A DNA stretch of 64,000 nt, taken from the NCBI GenBank assembly GCA_963693085.1, contig OY856413.1, positions 744,492,556 to 744,556,555 of the forward strand, given 5' to 3'. Positions within the stretch are counted from its first letter, which is position 1. Each line of letters starts with the position of its first letter. This DNA comes from Alisma plantago-aquatica. Taxonomy: Eukaryota > Streptophyta > Magnoliopsida > Alismatales > Alismataceae. The position numbers and the translations under genes were made by a program. Shown here piece by piece: positions 21,558 through 32,612 of this stretch. A model generated the notes under the pieces. It made no database searches, had not been told where the DNA came from, and saw nothing but the letters and a program-made list of their open reading frames with translations.

Positions 21558-23876
21558 CCTATAGTCAAGCATATGTTTTATTGAACAATTAATTGCCCCA
21601 TTATATTCCTTCCAAAAGTAGGCCTCATATTCAATTAACCAGGTTACCATGAAATTTGACTACGTATTGTTTGTCCATCATCCTCATGTTGAATGTCGTG
21701 TCTGCCCTACCGGTAACCGAAGGAAGCATTCTCCCTTCCATTCTGTCATTCATTTTCTCCTCTCCCTGATTCTTCTTCCTCCCCTCTCTCCTATTTCTCC
21801 TAGTTAGCACTTTCCTTACCCATAAACCCTAACCACAATGCCTTCTCTCCTCAATGCTAGGATTTCCTCGCTGAAGAGAAACCATCACCGTAGATGGAAG
21901 ATGCAATGACAATGATGGGGGTCGACTTATGAACCAACCCACCATCATTCTCCTCACCAAGAAATGGTTGTGCAGTGCTGACACCACCACAATCCACTGC
22001 CATCTCCCTCCTGGTGCTCGATCACCGTGGTAGGCACACTGTCATCATGGCAGATCTTCACCCGAGATCCAAATCCAACAAACCAATCCAGATGTTCCTC
22101 TCTCTCTACTTCCTTTGCCTAATGACAAGCCTACCCCTGGTCTTCTTTGCAAAGAACCACCAATGTGGAACGCAAGCTACTCGGTGGTTGTTTCTCCCCC
22201 TCTTCTTCCTTGCGCCAAGAACCCTAGACACCCTACCTTCCTCTCCTTCCCCTACATCTAGAAGCACCAAGAACTCTAGGAAGCACCACATACCACCACC
22301 AGCCCTCATCCTCACCTCTTACTTTCCATCACGCCATAGCCATGACAATAAGAAGTCATGGCCACTATCTGCTGCTATGTCCACAATTTGATCTAATAGC
22401 TGTCTACCTAACCGCCACCTTCTCCTCCTACTACACCTGCGCCCTACAATGTCAGGAAGCACCAAGAAATTCCAGTGATGCCAGGCTGTGTTAGGTGCCT
22501 CCAGGAAGTGCCACCTCTTCTCTTTCCAATCCGTGCACCTAGTCATCAACAGCTCGACCTGCATGACAACCGGACACTGACAACCCATGCTTGGTCTCAC
22601 CAGCCACCACGACATAGTGTTGCTGCCACCTGCTACAAATGGATCCATGACAGTGAACAATGCCAACCACTCTGCTTCTTCTCCTCATGATCCACAACCA
22701 TCATGTGTATGACTGTTGGCCACCACCATGAAGATAGGTCACACCCCGACCGTGATGCAACAGACAAGAGCATGCAACACCATGTGTCGGCCACTTTTAT
22801 GACCTCACACACACATCAAAGTCTGATGATGGACCCCCAACGACACAAGTGTTTACAACAATGATGCCAACAATGCATGACTATTGATTCAGAACACCTC
22901 CAAGTCTCATCATCAACATCGACCCCTCTTCCTAGATGCCCTGTCATCTTCACAATATGTTATCATTTTCTCCTTATTCTTCATCTCTTAGCCTACTAGA
23001 AGTCAGATCCCATTGTCAGTCAGACCTGTAGCTTGCTCTCATCTCCCTCTATGTATATTGATCCTTCATGAAGCTATCAAAAAGATCTGAAGAGCCCTTG
23101 AGCCATCAAACATGTGGACTGTTGGTAACTAATTACTTTGAAGGTTAGTACTCCTAATCTCCCTCTCTTTCAAATCTAAAGAAGCTATTTAACTAGATCG
23201 TGATGAAAATAGGTTATATGATAAAGTTGAAAGATGACACATATTTAATTTACAGATAAGATGGATGACTAGATGGATAATATGTACCCATTACGATTGC
23301 AAAATTTAGAAATTATCTAATACATATTTGGAAGGGTTATAAGAGTTGGATAACAATACTTGGAAATATGGGAATTCAACTAATATTAATATTCATATAG
23401 ATGTCGTGATCATCTTATGTAAAGTATATTTTCATGGATGTTCACTCAAACACATTAATGTAAGAATACATGTTAGAAAGATGTATATAAACAACACTAT
23501 AGGATTCTATTACTAATATTGGTATACAAATATGAAATGTTGATAAGTCTTTTTCCCTCTAAATAGTTTATGGAAGAAGGATACTTCATGAAAAGAATGT
23601 TTTATAAACATAAGTGTAGATGACATGTCATCTTAGACTACATTAGAATTTACTAAAATTTCATCAATAATTACATACTTATATTCAAGGAATAGTCAAG
23701 AATTGGAAATTATAATGTGGATACCCATTAATAGTGCATGCTAAGCATGAATCTAGGAATAATAATAAATCGTATGGATTTAGAGAGAAAGGAACATTTA
23801 AATTGTAAGACTTTATATATTACTACCATATTTATGAAATGTAAACATGTTTAAACTTATGTGATGAAAGATGAAC
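21558..23876 (+). repeat. X element 5' LTR, part 2
   Basis: It resumes exactly after the Athila insertion and aligns with 46205-46558 plus 57745-59605 of the X 3' LTR. It includes a GC-richer stretch (about 21700-22960) with short accidental ORFs on both strands, probably the promoter and leader part of the LTR. It ends TGAAC at 23872-23876, and the X sequence continues at 42177 with the same TGAAC. Confidence 0.8.
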
Positions 23877-23999
23877 TGTAACGCCTGGGCCCACTGCCCA
23901 AGGCTCTAGTAGAGTTTCAAGAATGACGACTGGCCCCACAGACCACCACTAGCCTTAACTGCGCACTTTATCCACACTGACGCGCAAGCCAGGATCAAC

Positions 24000-24094
24000 T
24001 TCCCAACTGGTCACCCATCCTAGTACTACTCCAAGCTGAGCACACTTAACTATGGAGTTCTTTAGTGATGGGATCCCAGAAGAGGAGGTGCACC
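24000..24094 (-). other. 5S rRNA-like domain in Cassandra LTR (left)
   Basis: On the minus strand this segment carries recognisable 5S rRNA blocks: GGATCCCATCA, then AGTTAAG with a TGTGCTC continuation (the A-box region), then GGAGTAGTACTAGGATGGG (intermediate element and C-box region). It is embedded in an LTR and is diverged, so it is not a functional 5S gene. It may keep RNA polymerase III promoter elements. Confidence 0.85.
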
Positions 24095-24543
24095 TTGGTT
24101 ATATGGGTAGTCCAATCATTCCTTTTAAGATCATCATATCTGAGGCCTCAAATCCTAGGATGTTACAATCTCCCCCACTTAGACTCTTGACATCCTCATC
24201 AAGGCTCAACTATATGGCCTCATAACATCACCCCATTTCAGTGCGGACCCATAATGGCCCATGGACACCCAGCTCCCGATCACGGAATACCAGCGCAAAG
24301 GTGGCTACGTCAACCATGGACAATCCTTTCCTACATGCCTGGACCGTACGACTCAAGACTGGCATGCCACATGCCCATGTGGGCCCTACTTACTAGAGGG
24401 GTTATGGCTCTGATACCATTTGTAACGCCTGGGCCCACTTCCCAAGGCTCTAGTAGAGTTTCAGGAATGACGACTGGCCCCACAGACCACCACTAGCCTT
24501 AACTGCGCACTTTGTCCATACTGACGCGCAAGCCAGGATCAAC

Positions 24544-24638
24544 TTCCCGACTAGTCACCCATCCTAGTACTACTCCAAGATGAGCACGCTTAACTATGGT
24601 GTTCTTTAGTGATGGGCTCCCGGAAAAGGAGGTGCACC
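24544..24638 (-). other. 5S rRNA-like domain in Cassandra LTR (right)
   Basis: This is the same 5S-like blocks in the other LTR. Here the A-box region reads AGTTAAGCGTGCTC, closer to true 5S than the left copy, followed by GTAGTACTAGGATGGGTGAC. On the minus strand this is the upstream (5') LTR, the one expected to drive transcription. Confidence 0.87.
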
Positions 24639-24711
24639 TTGGTGATATGGGTAGTCCAATCATTCCTTTTAAGATCATCATATCCGAGACCTCAAATCCT
24701 GGGATGTTACA

Positions 24712-27598
24712 GATCTTGTTTGGCCATGGAGTTGAGCTAAGTTGTGGTTTTCTTTTCTCTCTTGGAGCTTGTGCCTGGGGATTTGATCTTCATATCAAGG
24801 TGGGTTATATAACTTTCCCCTCTACTATTGTTTCACCTTTATCTTTCTTGCATGTTACTAACTAATCTCTAAAATGTGATCATAAGTCTCTAGATTATGC
24901 TAGCTTGTTTTAGGGTTTAAGATTTTGAAGTATTCTTATATAGATTGGTCTTTCTCCTAAACCATAATTTGTGTACCTAAAATCTAAGTGATTGTAGAGT
25001 TGTTGTTTCTTACATACATCTTGATTGTTTATTTTTCTACCATGCTTTGGATTGGACTTTACATGAAGATGGAGATTTTGGTTCTTCATTACATGTGTCT
25101 GACGTATGGTTATTTCTCTCTTATCATGGTTTGGTTTTCCTATGTTTGGTGATCAGATTTCTAAGGTTTTGAATGATGCTTTCTATCATGAACCCATCTT
25201 CATTCTTGGGTTCGATTTCATAGTGTTGATCACCTTGTTGGTCTTGGTTTGAGATGTTTCCTCTCTCTTGATGGTTCTAAGTAGCATCTCGTTTGGTCGA
25301 TGAAGGCTGAATGTACTTGGGTCGTTGTGTGGTTTCCTTTGAGTGGTCAAAGGCTTGGTGGTGCTTCTTGATCGAAGAGAATGCTTTTGATCGCTAGCCT
25401 TGTTGTTGTTTTGGTTGCTTATATGGGTGTTTTGCTCTACAATTAATGATGTTATCCATGTTGGTTGGTTATTGATCTCCCCTCATGGATGATCTCTAAG
25501 ATTACCATCTTCAGCGCTCAGTTGGGTGCATGATCATCAACGACTTATGATCGTATGATGGCATAGTTTTCCGCGGCCATGCACTTTAGTTTTTAGTGCT
25601 CAACCCTAATGTTCAGCGGTCAACAATGTGCATGACCTTCAATGATTAACTATCTAAGTTTTCAGCCTTCAATATGGAGTTGACTATGATGATAATAATG
25701 TAAACCCTATATGTTCCAATGATGTGGGAAGTAATGATAGTTAGGGTTGATGATGTATATTGTTTGGAAACCCTAATCAGCTAGCTATGAGAAACCTTAA
25801 CCCTAATCTTGAACACATGGTGATAATTCTTTCTTGCTTGAATGATTAGCAAGTAATGAATTATTCTCTCTCCTACTTGTGTAACCCTAATGTTGTAGGT
25901 TGAATGAACATCATAGCTTGTGGTTGCTATGGTATCTCTAGTATGACACAGGGTGATGATTATGAGCCTTTATGAGGCATGTTGAGATAATGATGATGCA
26001 TAGAACTATATGATTGGGTCTTATGACCTGGCACAGGGTTTGTGCCTAGTCTGAGGTGATCTCCTCTAGTGATGAGATGAGGGATTGTTTCCCCTAGTGA
26101 TGTGATAATGTTGATGTCCTTATATGGAAGTGATATCATATGATGATGTGACAAGTTTATACCTCATATGTTTTATATCTTCTAGAGTTGTAATCTACCC
26201 CTATCTTTGTGAGATTGGTTTAGGTTTTATACATTGTAACTTGATTTATGCTTAAAATATACCCAATTGGCAATAATTAATCAAGTGAAATCCTAATCAT
26301 GTAGTTGTCATGTGCCATAGCTCCATTCCAGTGTCAGTACTTACTGGATGGTGAAATGGGTAATTCCTAAGGGAAGCTTGGAGAGCATATTTTTGAATAT
26401 GTGGGGCCGCAAGTCGACGATATATCCTTGCGTCTACAATAAAATGTTGTGGAGGATGACTGAGGTCGTGTCTCGGGTTAGGGTGATATGTAAAAGGTAG
26501 CAGTGAGTACAACTATAGGGTGTCGCAAATAGAACGAGCATGTATGACATGTTCTCTAGCATTGAGACTTGTACTAAGGCAGGCTAGTTGTTTTCAGCTT
26601 GACTGTATGTCACTATTGGCAGTTGACTGTTATGTCTCTATGTTGTCTCTCGTACTGACTGGGAGTTTTGGGTGAGATCATGGAGTCTGACTCATACATA
26701 GATCTTCTATGGCACTGATTTCGACTTTACAGTGGTCAGTTGGATTTGGGTGGTACGACTCAAATCCTTGGGGCATAATAAAATATGTAATATCACCATG
26801 TAGTATATAATATGGCCATTTAGTATATCTTCTTAGGGTTGAACATGACTCACTTTCGATGAACCTATGCCTTGTTTCTTATACTGCTTAGTTGTTATCT
26901 TTCATACATGTTCTTTATATTCCTTCTAAAGGTATAAGATGTTCAAACTGGTCAGTTGTAGTTTCTTAAACTGTCTAATCTGTGTTATTAGTTTCACTTA
27001 TATCATTAAGATAAATCTACTCATCCTATTAATAGCATTACTTTTCTACTATATAATCTTTTTGTGTTAATGATAGTTGTTGGTAGAGAGTTATATCTCT
27101 CGCTGGGACGTTAGTCTCATCCTGTGGGTTTCCACATCTTTCGGGTGGTCGTGCACGACATGGTAGATATTGGGCAGTTGAGGAAGAGCATCCAGGAGAG
27201 TAGTAGTTGTTGAAGGTTGAATATGTTGCTAGTGTTTTGTAGTAGAGTCCTATGTGACGTCCATGTACTCTCAGGTCCTTGGGGGTGTTTTGTAGATGTT
27301 GTATCTCAAAATGTGGTTTTGGCAGTATGCCATGGTTGTACATGTATTGATTGTAAATATAAACAAGTTACTTTTGTGACATGTTGTGGCAAGTTGGCCA
27401 GTGAATTGTGAAGTATACGCCTTTTTGGTATAATATGTAATACGGGTGGCACAATTTCTGGACTTGGATGTAATGTTTTCATTTATGAATATATAAGTAA
27501 TCGGTTTTAATTTACCATATTTTTTGGTTATTTGGATGTTTAGTGTTAATTTCGCACTTTTTTTAGTCATCTTTCTCATGTGGCATCGGGTTGTCACA
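24712..27598 (+). repeat. 3' part of LTR Z (chromovirus type)
   Basis: It reads as the transcribed part and U5 of a large Ty3/gypsy LTR. The end (about 27080-27598) has the layout seen in Del/Tekay-type LTRs: a GAGAGTTATATCTCTC-like motif, a GT-rich segment, and a final CATGTGGCATCGGGTTGTCACA. No primer site follows, so this is the outer end of a 3' LTR. The missing upstream part is at 7560-8254 in inverted orientation. No ORF is supported in 2.9 kb. Confidence 0.65.
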
Positions 27599-27619
27599 CT
27601 AATATCCCAATACAAATGA

Positions 27620-28580
27620 ACCATGATGCAGGACCCAAGCTAGGAGGGATTAACAATAAAAGTCATCACTATGTCAAGATCGACATATAAGATTGTGAAA
27701 TGTTCCTACAACTAAAAGATATTGTTGTATCGTTGGAGGATGACCCGGACTTTGATATAAAAAATGAATCATTAAAAAAAATTTCTAAAACCCTAGAAAT
27801 ACACAATATTGATTAAACTAATCTTAAGAGATATTGGATTTCTAACTCTTAGGGATGCGATTCATTTACTTTGGAATATCGTAGGAAGATTCAATTGTAT
27901 TAATTTTGCCTACAATTACTACATTGTCAAACTACAAAAAGAGGGGGACTATCTCATTGCCATATAGGAAGATCCATGGCCAATTCTTGGTTCCTATCTC
28001 ACAGTCAATGATGGGAACCCAACTTTTCATCTAAATCAACAAGTCCTCCCAAACTATTCACATGGGTGAGGATACCCAACCTACCAATCCATTTGTATCA
28101 ATTAGTTTTTCTAGGAGAAATAGGTTACATACTTGGGAAGATGATTAAAGTCAATCTAAACACCAAGCTACAAAGAAGAGGCATATTTTCACAAATTGTA
28201 GTGGAACTTGACATGGAAAAGACATTGAACCCTATAAATTACAATTTCTTGGATCTAGTATAGAGGTGAATATGAGAATATACCATTTATATGTATGCAC
28301 TATGATAGAGATGGGTATCTAATATGGATTGTGGCAAATGAGTTGTATGATCATATGTGGCTAAACAAGCCAGCTTACAAGAAGGAAGAATAATAATTGA
28401 GGACATCACAAAGGAATGAGGTATTCTAAGAACCAATTCATGCTTAGCTAATTTATAGGGAACGTATAGAAAAAGCACAACAATGAATAAGAATCCACAA
28501 TGCTCTAACCAATTTCAAGAACTTGAAGACTCTAAGGAAGATAATAGATCCAAGAAATGGTCAAAATTGAGAATGTTGTA
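27620..28580 (+). pseudogene. LINE ORF1 (gag-like, DUF4283 type) relic
   Basis: Around 27960-28260 the plus strand encodes, across at least one frameshift, the pattern typical of the first ORF of plant L1-type LINEs: YLTVNDGNPTF, then VRIPNLPIHLYQ, then IGKMIKVNLNT and a RG-FSQIVVELD-like strand. A cysteine/histidine remnant (CMHYDRDG) follows near 28290, and a Gln/Glu-rich tail near 28500. In LINEs this protein binds the element RNA. Upstream of 27960 only weak coding signal remains. It is broken by several stops and shifts, and no endonuclease or RT is seen downstream. Confidence 0.65.
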
Positions 28581-28814
28581 GACCATCTTCATAATTATAT
28601 CTATACACATGATGTAAAATAATACACTTCTACTATAAGATTTTCGATCATGTAGATGGAACCCCACCAAATAAACCTCTTAAATCTATGGTTATATCAT
28701 TTTGTGTTGACTACCTCCTCAAAATATGTACATGCAGACGTCTTGTCCCCATCAATGCACAAATAGGGACACATGTTAGACTAGATGAAATTGAATTTCT
28801 AATAAGAGAAACAT

Positions 28815-30330
28815 GAAACTAAAACTTGTATGGATGTAAGGTACTTTTATTTACAAATTATATATTTATGTGTCCACCATTATATAATAACTTCTATATG
28901 TTGGCACAAAGTCCTTAGCTGGAAAAAAAGTCAATAGGTTGACAATGAAGTGTCCAGATGTTGATGTATAATGGGTTGATCTCGAATGACAAATAATAGG
29001 TGTGTGGGCCTCTATTGTGGAACCTTGTCTCTATGCCATTGCTAGTTCTTTAAAGATTATGGGGTCTTTTATATAATTTAAGTTATGATTTTTTCTTAAT
29101 TATTTATCAACATTAAAAATATATCTTTATATAAATCTTATTTCAAACCTGAGTTACTAAGAGATTTCTATACAAAGTATCATCAGAATAATTGATGCAA
29201 TTGCATATCTTTTGAGGGTTTCTTACTTATATGAATTAACTAATATCTTAATGCCAATAACATAAGCAAAAATATATATGAACTAAACACATGAATATTA
29301 TGCATCTGAAAATAACTTAATTCATCAATATACAAGTTAAAGGTACTTATAACTTTATCATGAATCTATGCTAATATAATTATTGAAAATTAACAATATA
29401 TGGAAGTTGATAATGTACAGGTAACTTAATATCTAAGCTATTTTGTAAGGATGAATGAAATATTTATGTCATATAAATATAAAAATCAATGGACATGGCC
29501 CACTTGCCTAATATGGAGAGAAAACCCTAATCAAATATCCATGTCTTGGTCAACCTTACCTTCCTGAAAATGACATGATACCTATATGAAACGACATTTA
29601 TAAACCTTATGTTATCATAATATATGTATGTATTCTTATTAATGTTAAGGTTTTCCTTACACATCATGTCATCCTCTATAAAATCTTATATGATCTTAGA
29701 TCCTATAAAGGTCACCATCTCTCCAGAGATTTATATTACTATCATTATAGTGATTTATTAGTTAAATTTAGATCATCATATACCTTCTCGAATATGAATC
29801 CCTTAAAATATATTGAATGTCATATATACTAAAAGTCAATAGTATTTTACTTGTTCATACCTCAAAGTATAGTTTTGGAGATTTTCCCCGAATTTTATCT
29901 TATCATTTGTTACCTTGAAATACCAACACATACCTCATGTTTAAAACCTACATTAGAAATTATATGCATTAACTCACTGGGATAATACATTGCATTTGTA
30001 TCATAAACATAAAAATAAGATTATAGAAATTTATTGAATTACATTTGAATATTCATGCCACAACTTATGACACATATGTAATTACTATACATGTTTGATT
30101 CTATAAAATCTTAAGCATGTTTTCATCTAAATATCCTCAAGTTAACATCTTTATTACAATATACTATACATTTCCATCAACACTTTTTTGTCTTGTTTTG
30201 ATAATCGTATATAAAGAAACAATGTTTCCAATAAATAACCTTCTAGATCTACTGGGGCCTTTGATTCTTGATCTAACGGTAGACTATCTCCTTTCCACTT
30301 TTTTCCTTCTCCTTTTCATGCAATGCATGT
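28815..30330 (+). repeat. unclassified 1.5 kb direct repeat, copy 1
   Basis: It aligns with 30410-31930 at an offset of about 1.6 kb, with many substitutions and small indels. It shares landmarks such as CACCATTATATA near the start and GACTATCTCCTTTCC near the end. No coding capacity and no convincing TG/CA borders were found. It could be an old LTR pair whose interior is lost, or a tandem duplication. Confidence 0.7.
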
Positions 30331-30409
30331 GAATATACTATGACTGAATTATGAAAAGTTGTTTTCAAGTAAGGTATCTTTTATTTAGAGAAACATGAAT
30401 ATATTATGA

Positions 30410-31930
30410 CTGAAAGCTTAAAAGTTATATAGAATTAAGGTATTTTTTATTTACAACTTTTACATTTATGTGGACACCATTATATAGTAAGTCCCATTTG
30501 TTGGAACGAAGTGCCCTGATTGACAAAAAAAAGTCAACAGGTTGACACCGAAATGTCCTGACACCAAACTGTAAGCGGTTGATCTCAAAGGACCAAAAAT
30601 AGGCGTATTGGCCTCTACCTTGGCACGATGTCCCTCTATGGCATTGTTAAGCCTCATGAGAATTTGGGGACTAGTTTTATAATGTGAAGTTATTGTTTTG
30701 TTTAATTCTTTATCTGAACTAGAAGTATATGTTTATCTAAATCTTATTTAGAGTCTTATTTTTTAAGTAAATGGAATTGGATACAAAGTATGATATATCA
30801 TTGATGCAATTGCATATATTTTTATGTGTGTATTACTTTACTTAAATAATTTGTATCTTTATTTTGATAAGATAAGCATAAAGATATATGAACTAAACAC
30901 ATGACTATTGTGTATTTGAAAATAACTTAATTCTTGAATATTTGAACTAAAGGTACTTATACCTTATCCTGGATTTGTGCCTATACAATGATAAAAAAAT
31001 TGAAAATATGGAAGTCAAAAATGTACAAGTAACTTAATCTCTAAGTTACTTTGTAAGAATGAATGCAAGATTTAGATCATATAAATATTCAAAATCAATG
31101 GACACGCTCCACTTACCTGATATTGAGAGAGAATCTCAACTAAAACATCCATGTCTTAATCAACCTTATCTTTGTAAAAATATACATGATACATATATAC
31201 TAAAACCACATATAGAAACTTTAGGTTAATCTATAGTTCTTATTAGGGATTTCCTTACACATCAATTCATTCTCTAATAAAATATGATATGATCTTTGAT
31301 CCTCAAAATTTCTCATATCCCTAAAGATTTCTATCACTATTATTATCCTTGATTTATTGATCTCATAGATTTAAATCCTAACCTAACATATTCAATATAA
31401 ATTTCTTAAAATACATCAAACATAATCTAGACTAAATGCCAACAATATTTTACTTGTTCTTACCTCAAAGTAGAATTATTGATATTTTCTCAGGTTTTAT
31501 CTCATAATTTTTTTCATTGAAATACCAAAATATCCTTAATATTTATGACAAATGGTTAAAATTATATGCAATAAATCACAAATATCAGACATTAAGTTTG
31601 TACTCTAAACATAAAAATAATATTATAGAGGTTTATTTCATGAAATTTAGATATTCCTATCACAACTTATGACACATAGATCATCATTATATATATATAT
31701 ATTCTTCTATACAATCTTAAGCCCGATTTACATCTAAATACCCTATAGTTAACATTTTTATTAGAATCTAATCTTGAACTTTGTGGACATATTTTTCAGA
31801 TAAGCTTATCTCAAGCCACAAATTTTACAAGGAATTACCTTCTAGCACAAGTGTGTCATTTGATTCTTTTTCTAATGGCAAACTATCTCCTTTCCTCAAT
31901 TTTTCTTCTTCTTTTTATGAACCACACATG
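30410..31930 (+). repeat. unclassified 1.5 kb direct repeat, copy 2
   Basis: This is the partner of 28815-30330. Between the two copies (30331-30409) a shorter degenerate duplication of about 75 bp is seen (two ATATACTATGACTGA-like starts). Nothing coding is present. Confidence 0.7.
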
Positions 31931-32612
31931 AACCTTTTCTTGGATCCACCTATCATGCGATCCACATCTAGTCTAACCCCTCCAATACCTTAACATGAGT
32001 AGCTCTATTCTTGCATTTATCTTTCTTCCCAGTCAAACTCCAACACCATTTCTCCTTGATTGAGGCTCATCTTGATCGTGCCACAAGTATTTATGTCTTT
32101 AGGATTCCTAGGTGAACTACAACGTCCATCTCCCTTGCTAAACCAAGCACTACTTCATTTTATTATGGTGGTGTCCGTATGTTGTATATGTTTGTCTAGG
32201 GTGGAGGATGCACTCCCAAGGCTAAGTCACCCATGCCACACGCCATCTCTAACTCTAGTCAGGCTTTGTATTATCTTGGTGGCGATCTTGGTGTTGGGTG
32301 TGGGGCCAGTGTGGGGAAGCCTTACTGTGAATGCCTTCTTACATGAAACCGAGTAGCAGATACATTTGGAGTCCCACCAAAACTTGTGGGTGAGGGGTCA
32401 AACTAAGCTTGTGTCCCTCCTCTCGCTTCTGTGTCTTGATTTCCATCTCATATTCTCTACTCCTTCCTCATCAACCCTATATTGTTATATAGGTGTAAAT
32501 CACCCATCTAAATCCCCATCATCCTTGTTATGTTTTCATATGTAGAGTTAGTTTGCATTCCTCCTATATTCTCTGCTAAAACTCTGTGTTAGAGTATCAC
32601 TACTTCACATGA
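31931..32612. other. unclassified DNA up to a breakpoint
   Basis: A 98-codon open stretch (32060-32356) has no recognisable domain. The segment ends at about 32612, where Y-LTR homology begins abruptly in mid-LTR. That edge mirrors the one at 6618/6619. Confidence 0.4.

Larger units (their letters stand above)
23877..24711 (-). mobile_element. Cassandra-type TRIM retrotransposon
   Basis: This is an 835-bp mini-element. It has two 291-bp direct LTRs (23877-24167 and 24421-24711, about 17 differences) with TGTAAC...GTTACA ends and a 253-bp interior. On the minus strand there is a tRNA-Met-type primer site TGGTATCAGAGCC at 24418-24406 and a G-rich polypurine tract at 24181-24168. It has no coding capacity. 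The LTRs contain 5S rRNA-like sequence, the hallmark of Cassandra elements, which depend on proteins of other elements. The flanking five bases do not match: TGAAC on the left and GATCT on the right. The matching GATCT (as AGATC) is at 7560-7564, so the flanks have been rearranged. Confidence 0.92.

Noticed and set aside
21975..22690. Small proline- and serine-rich ORFs on both strands
   Set aside because: They are in the X LTR. The second copy (57776-58302) has different frames and lengths, so there is no sign of protein conservation.
24000..24638. 5S rRNA genes
   Set aside because: The 5S-like blocks are inside both LTRs of a mini-retrotransposon and are diverged. They are a Cassandra hallmark, not rRNA genes.
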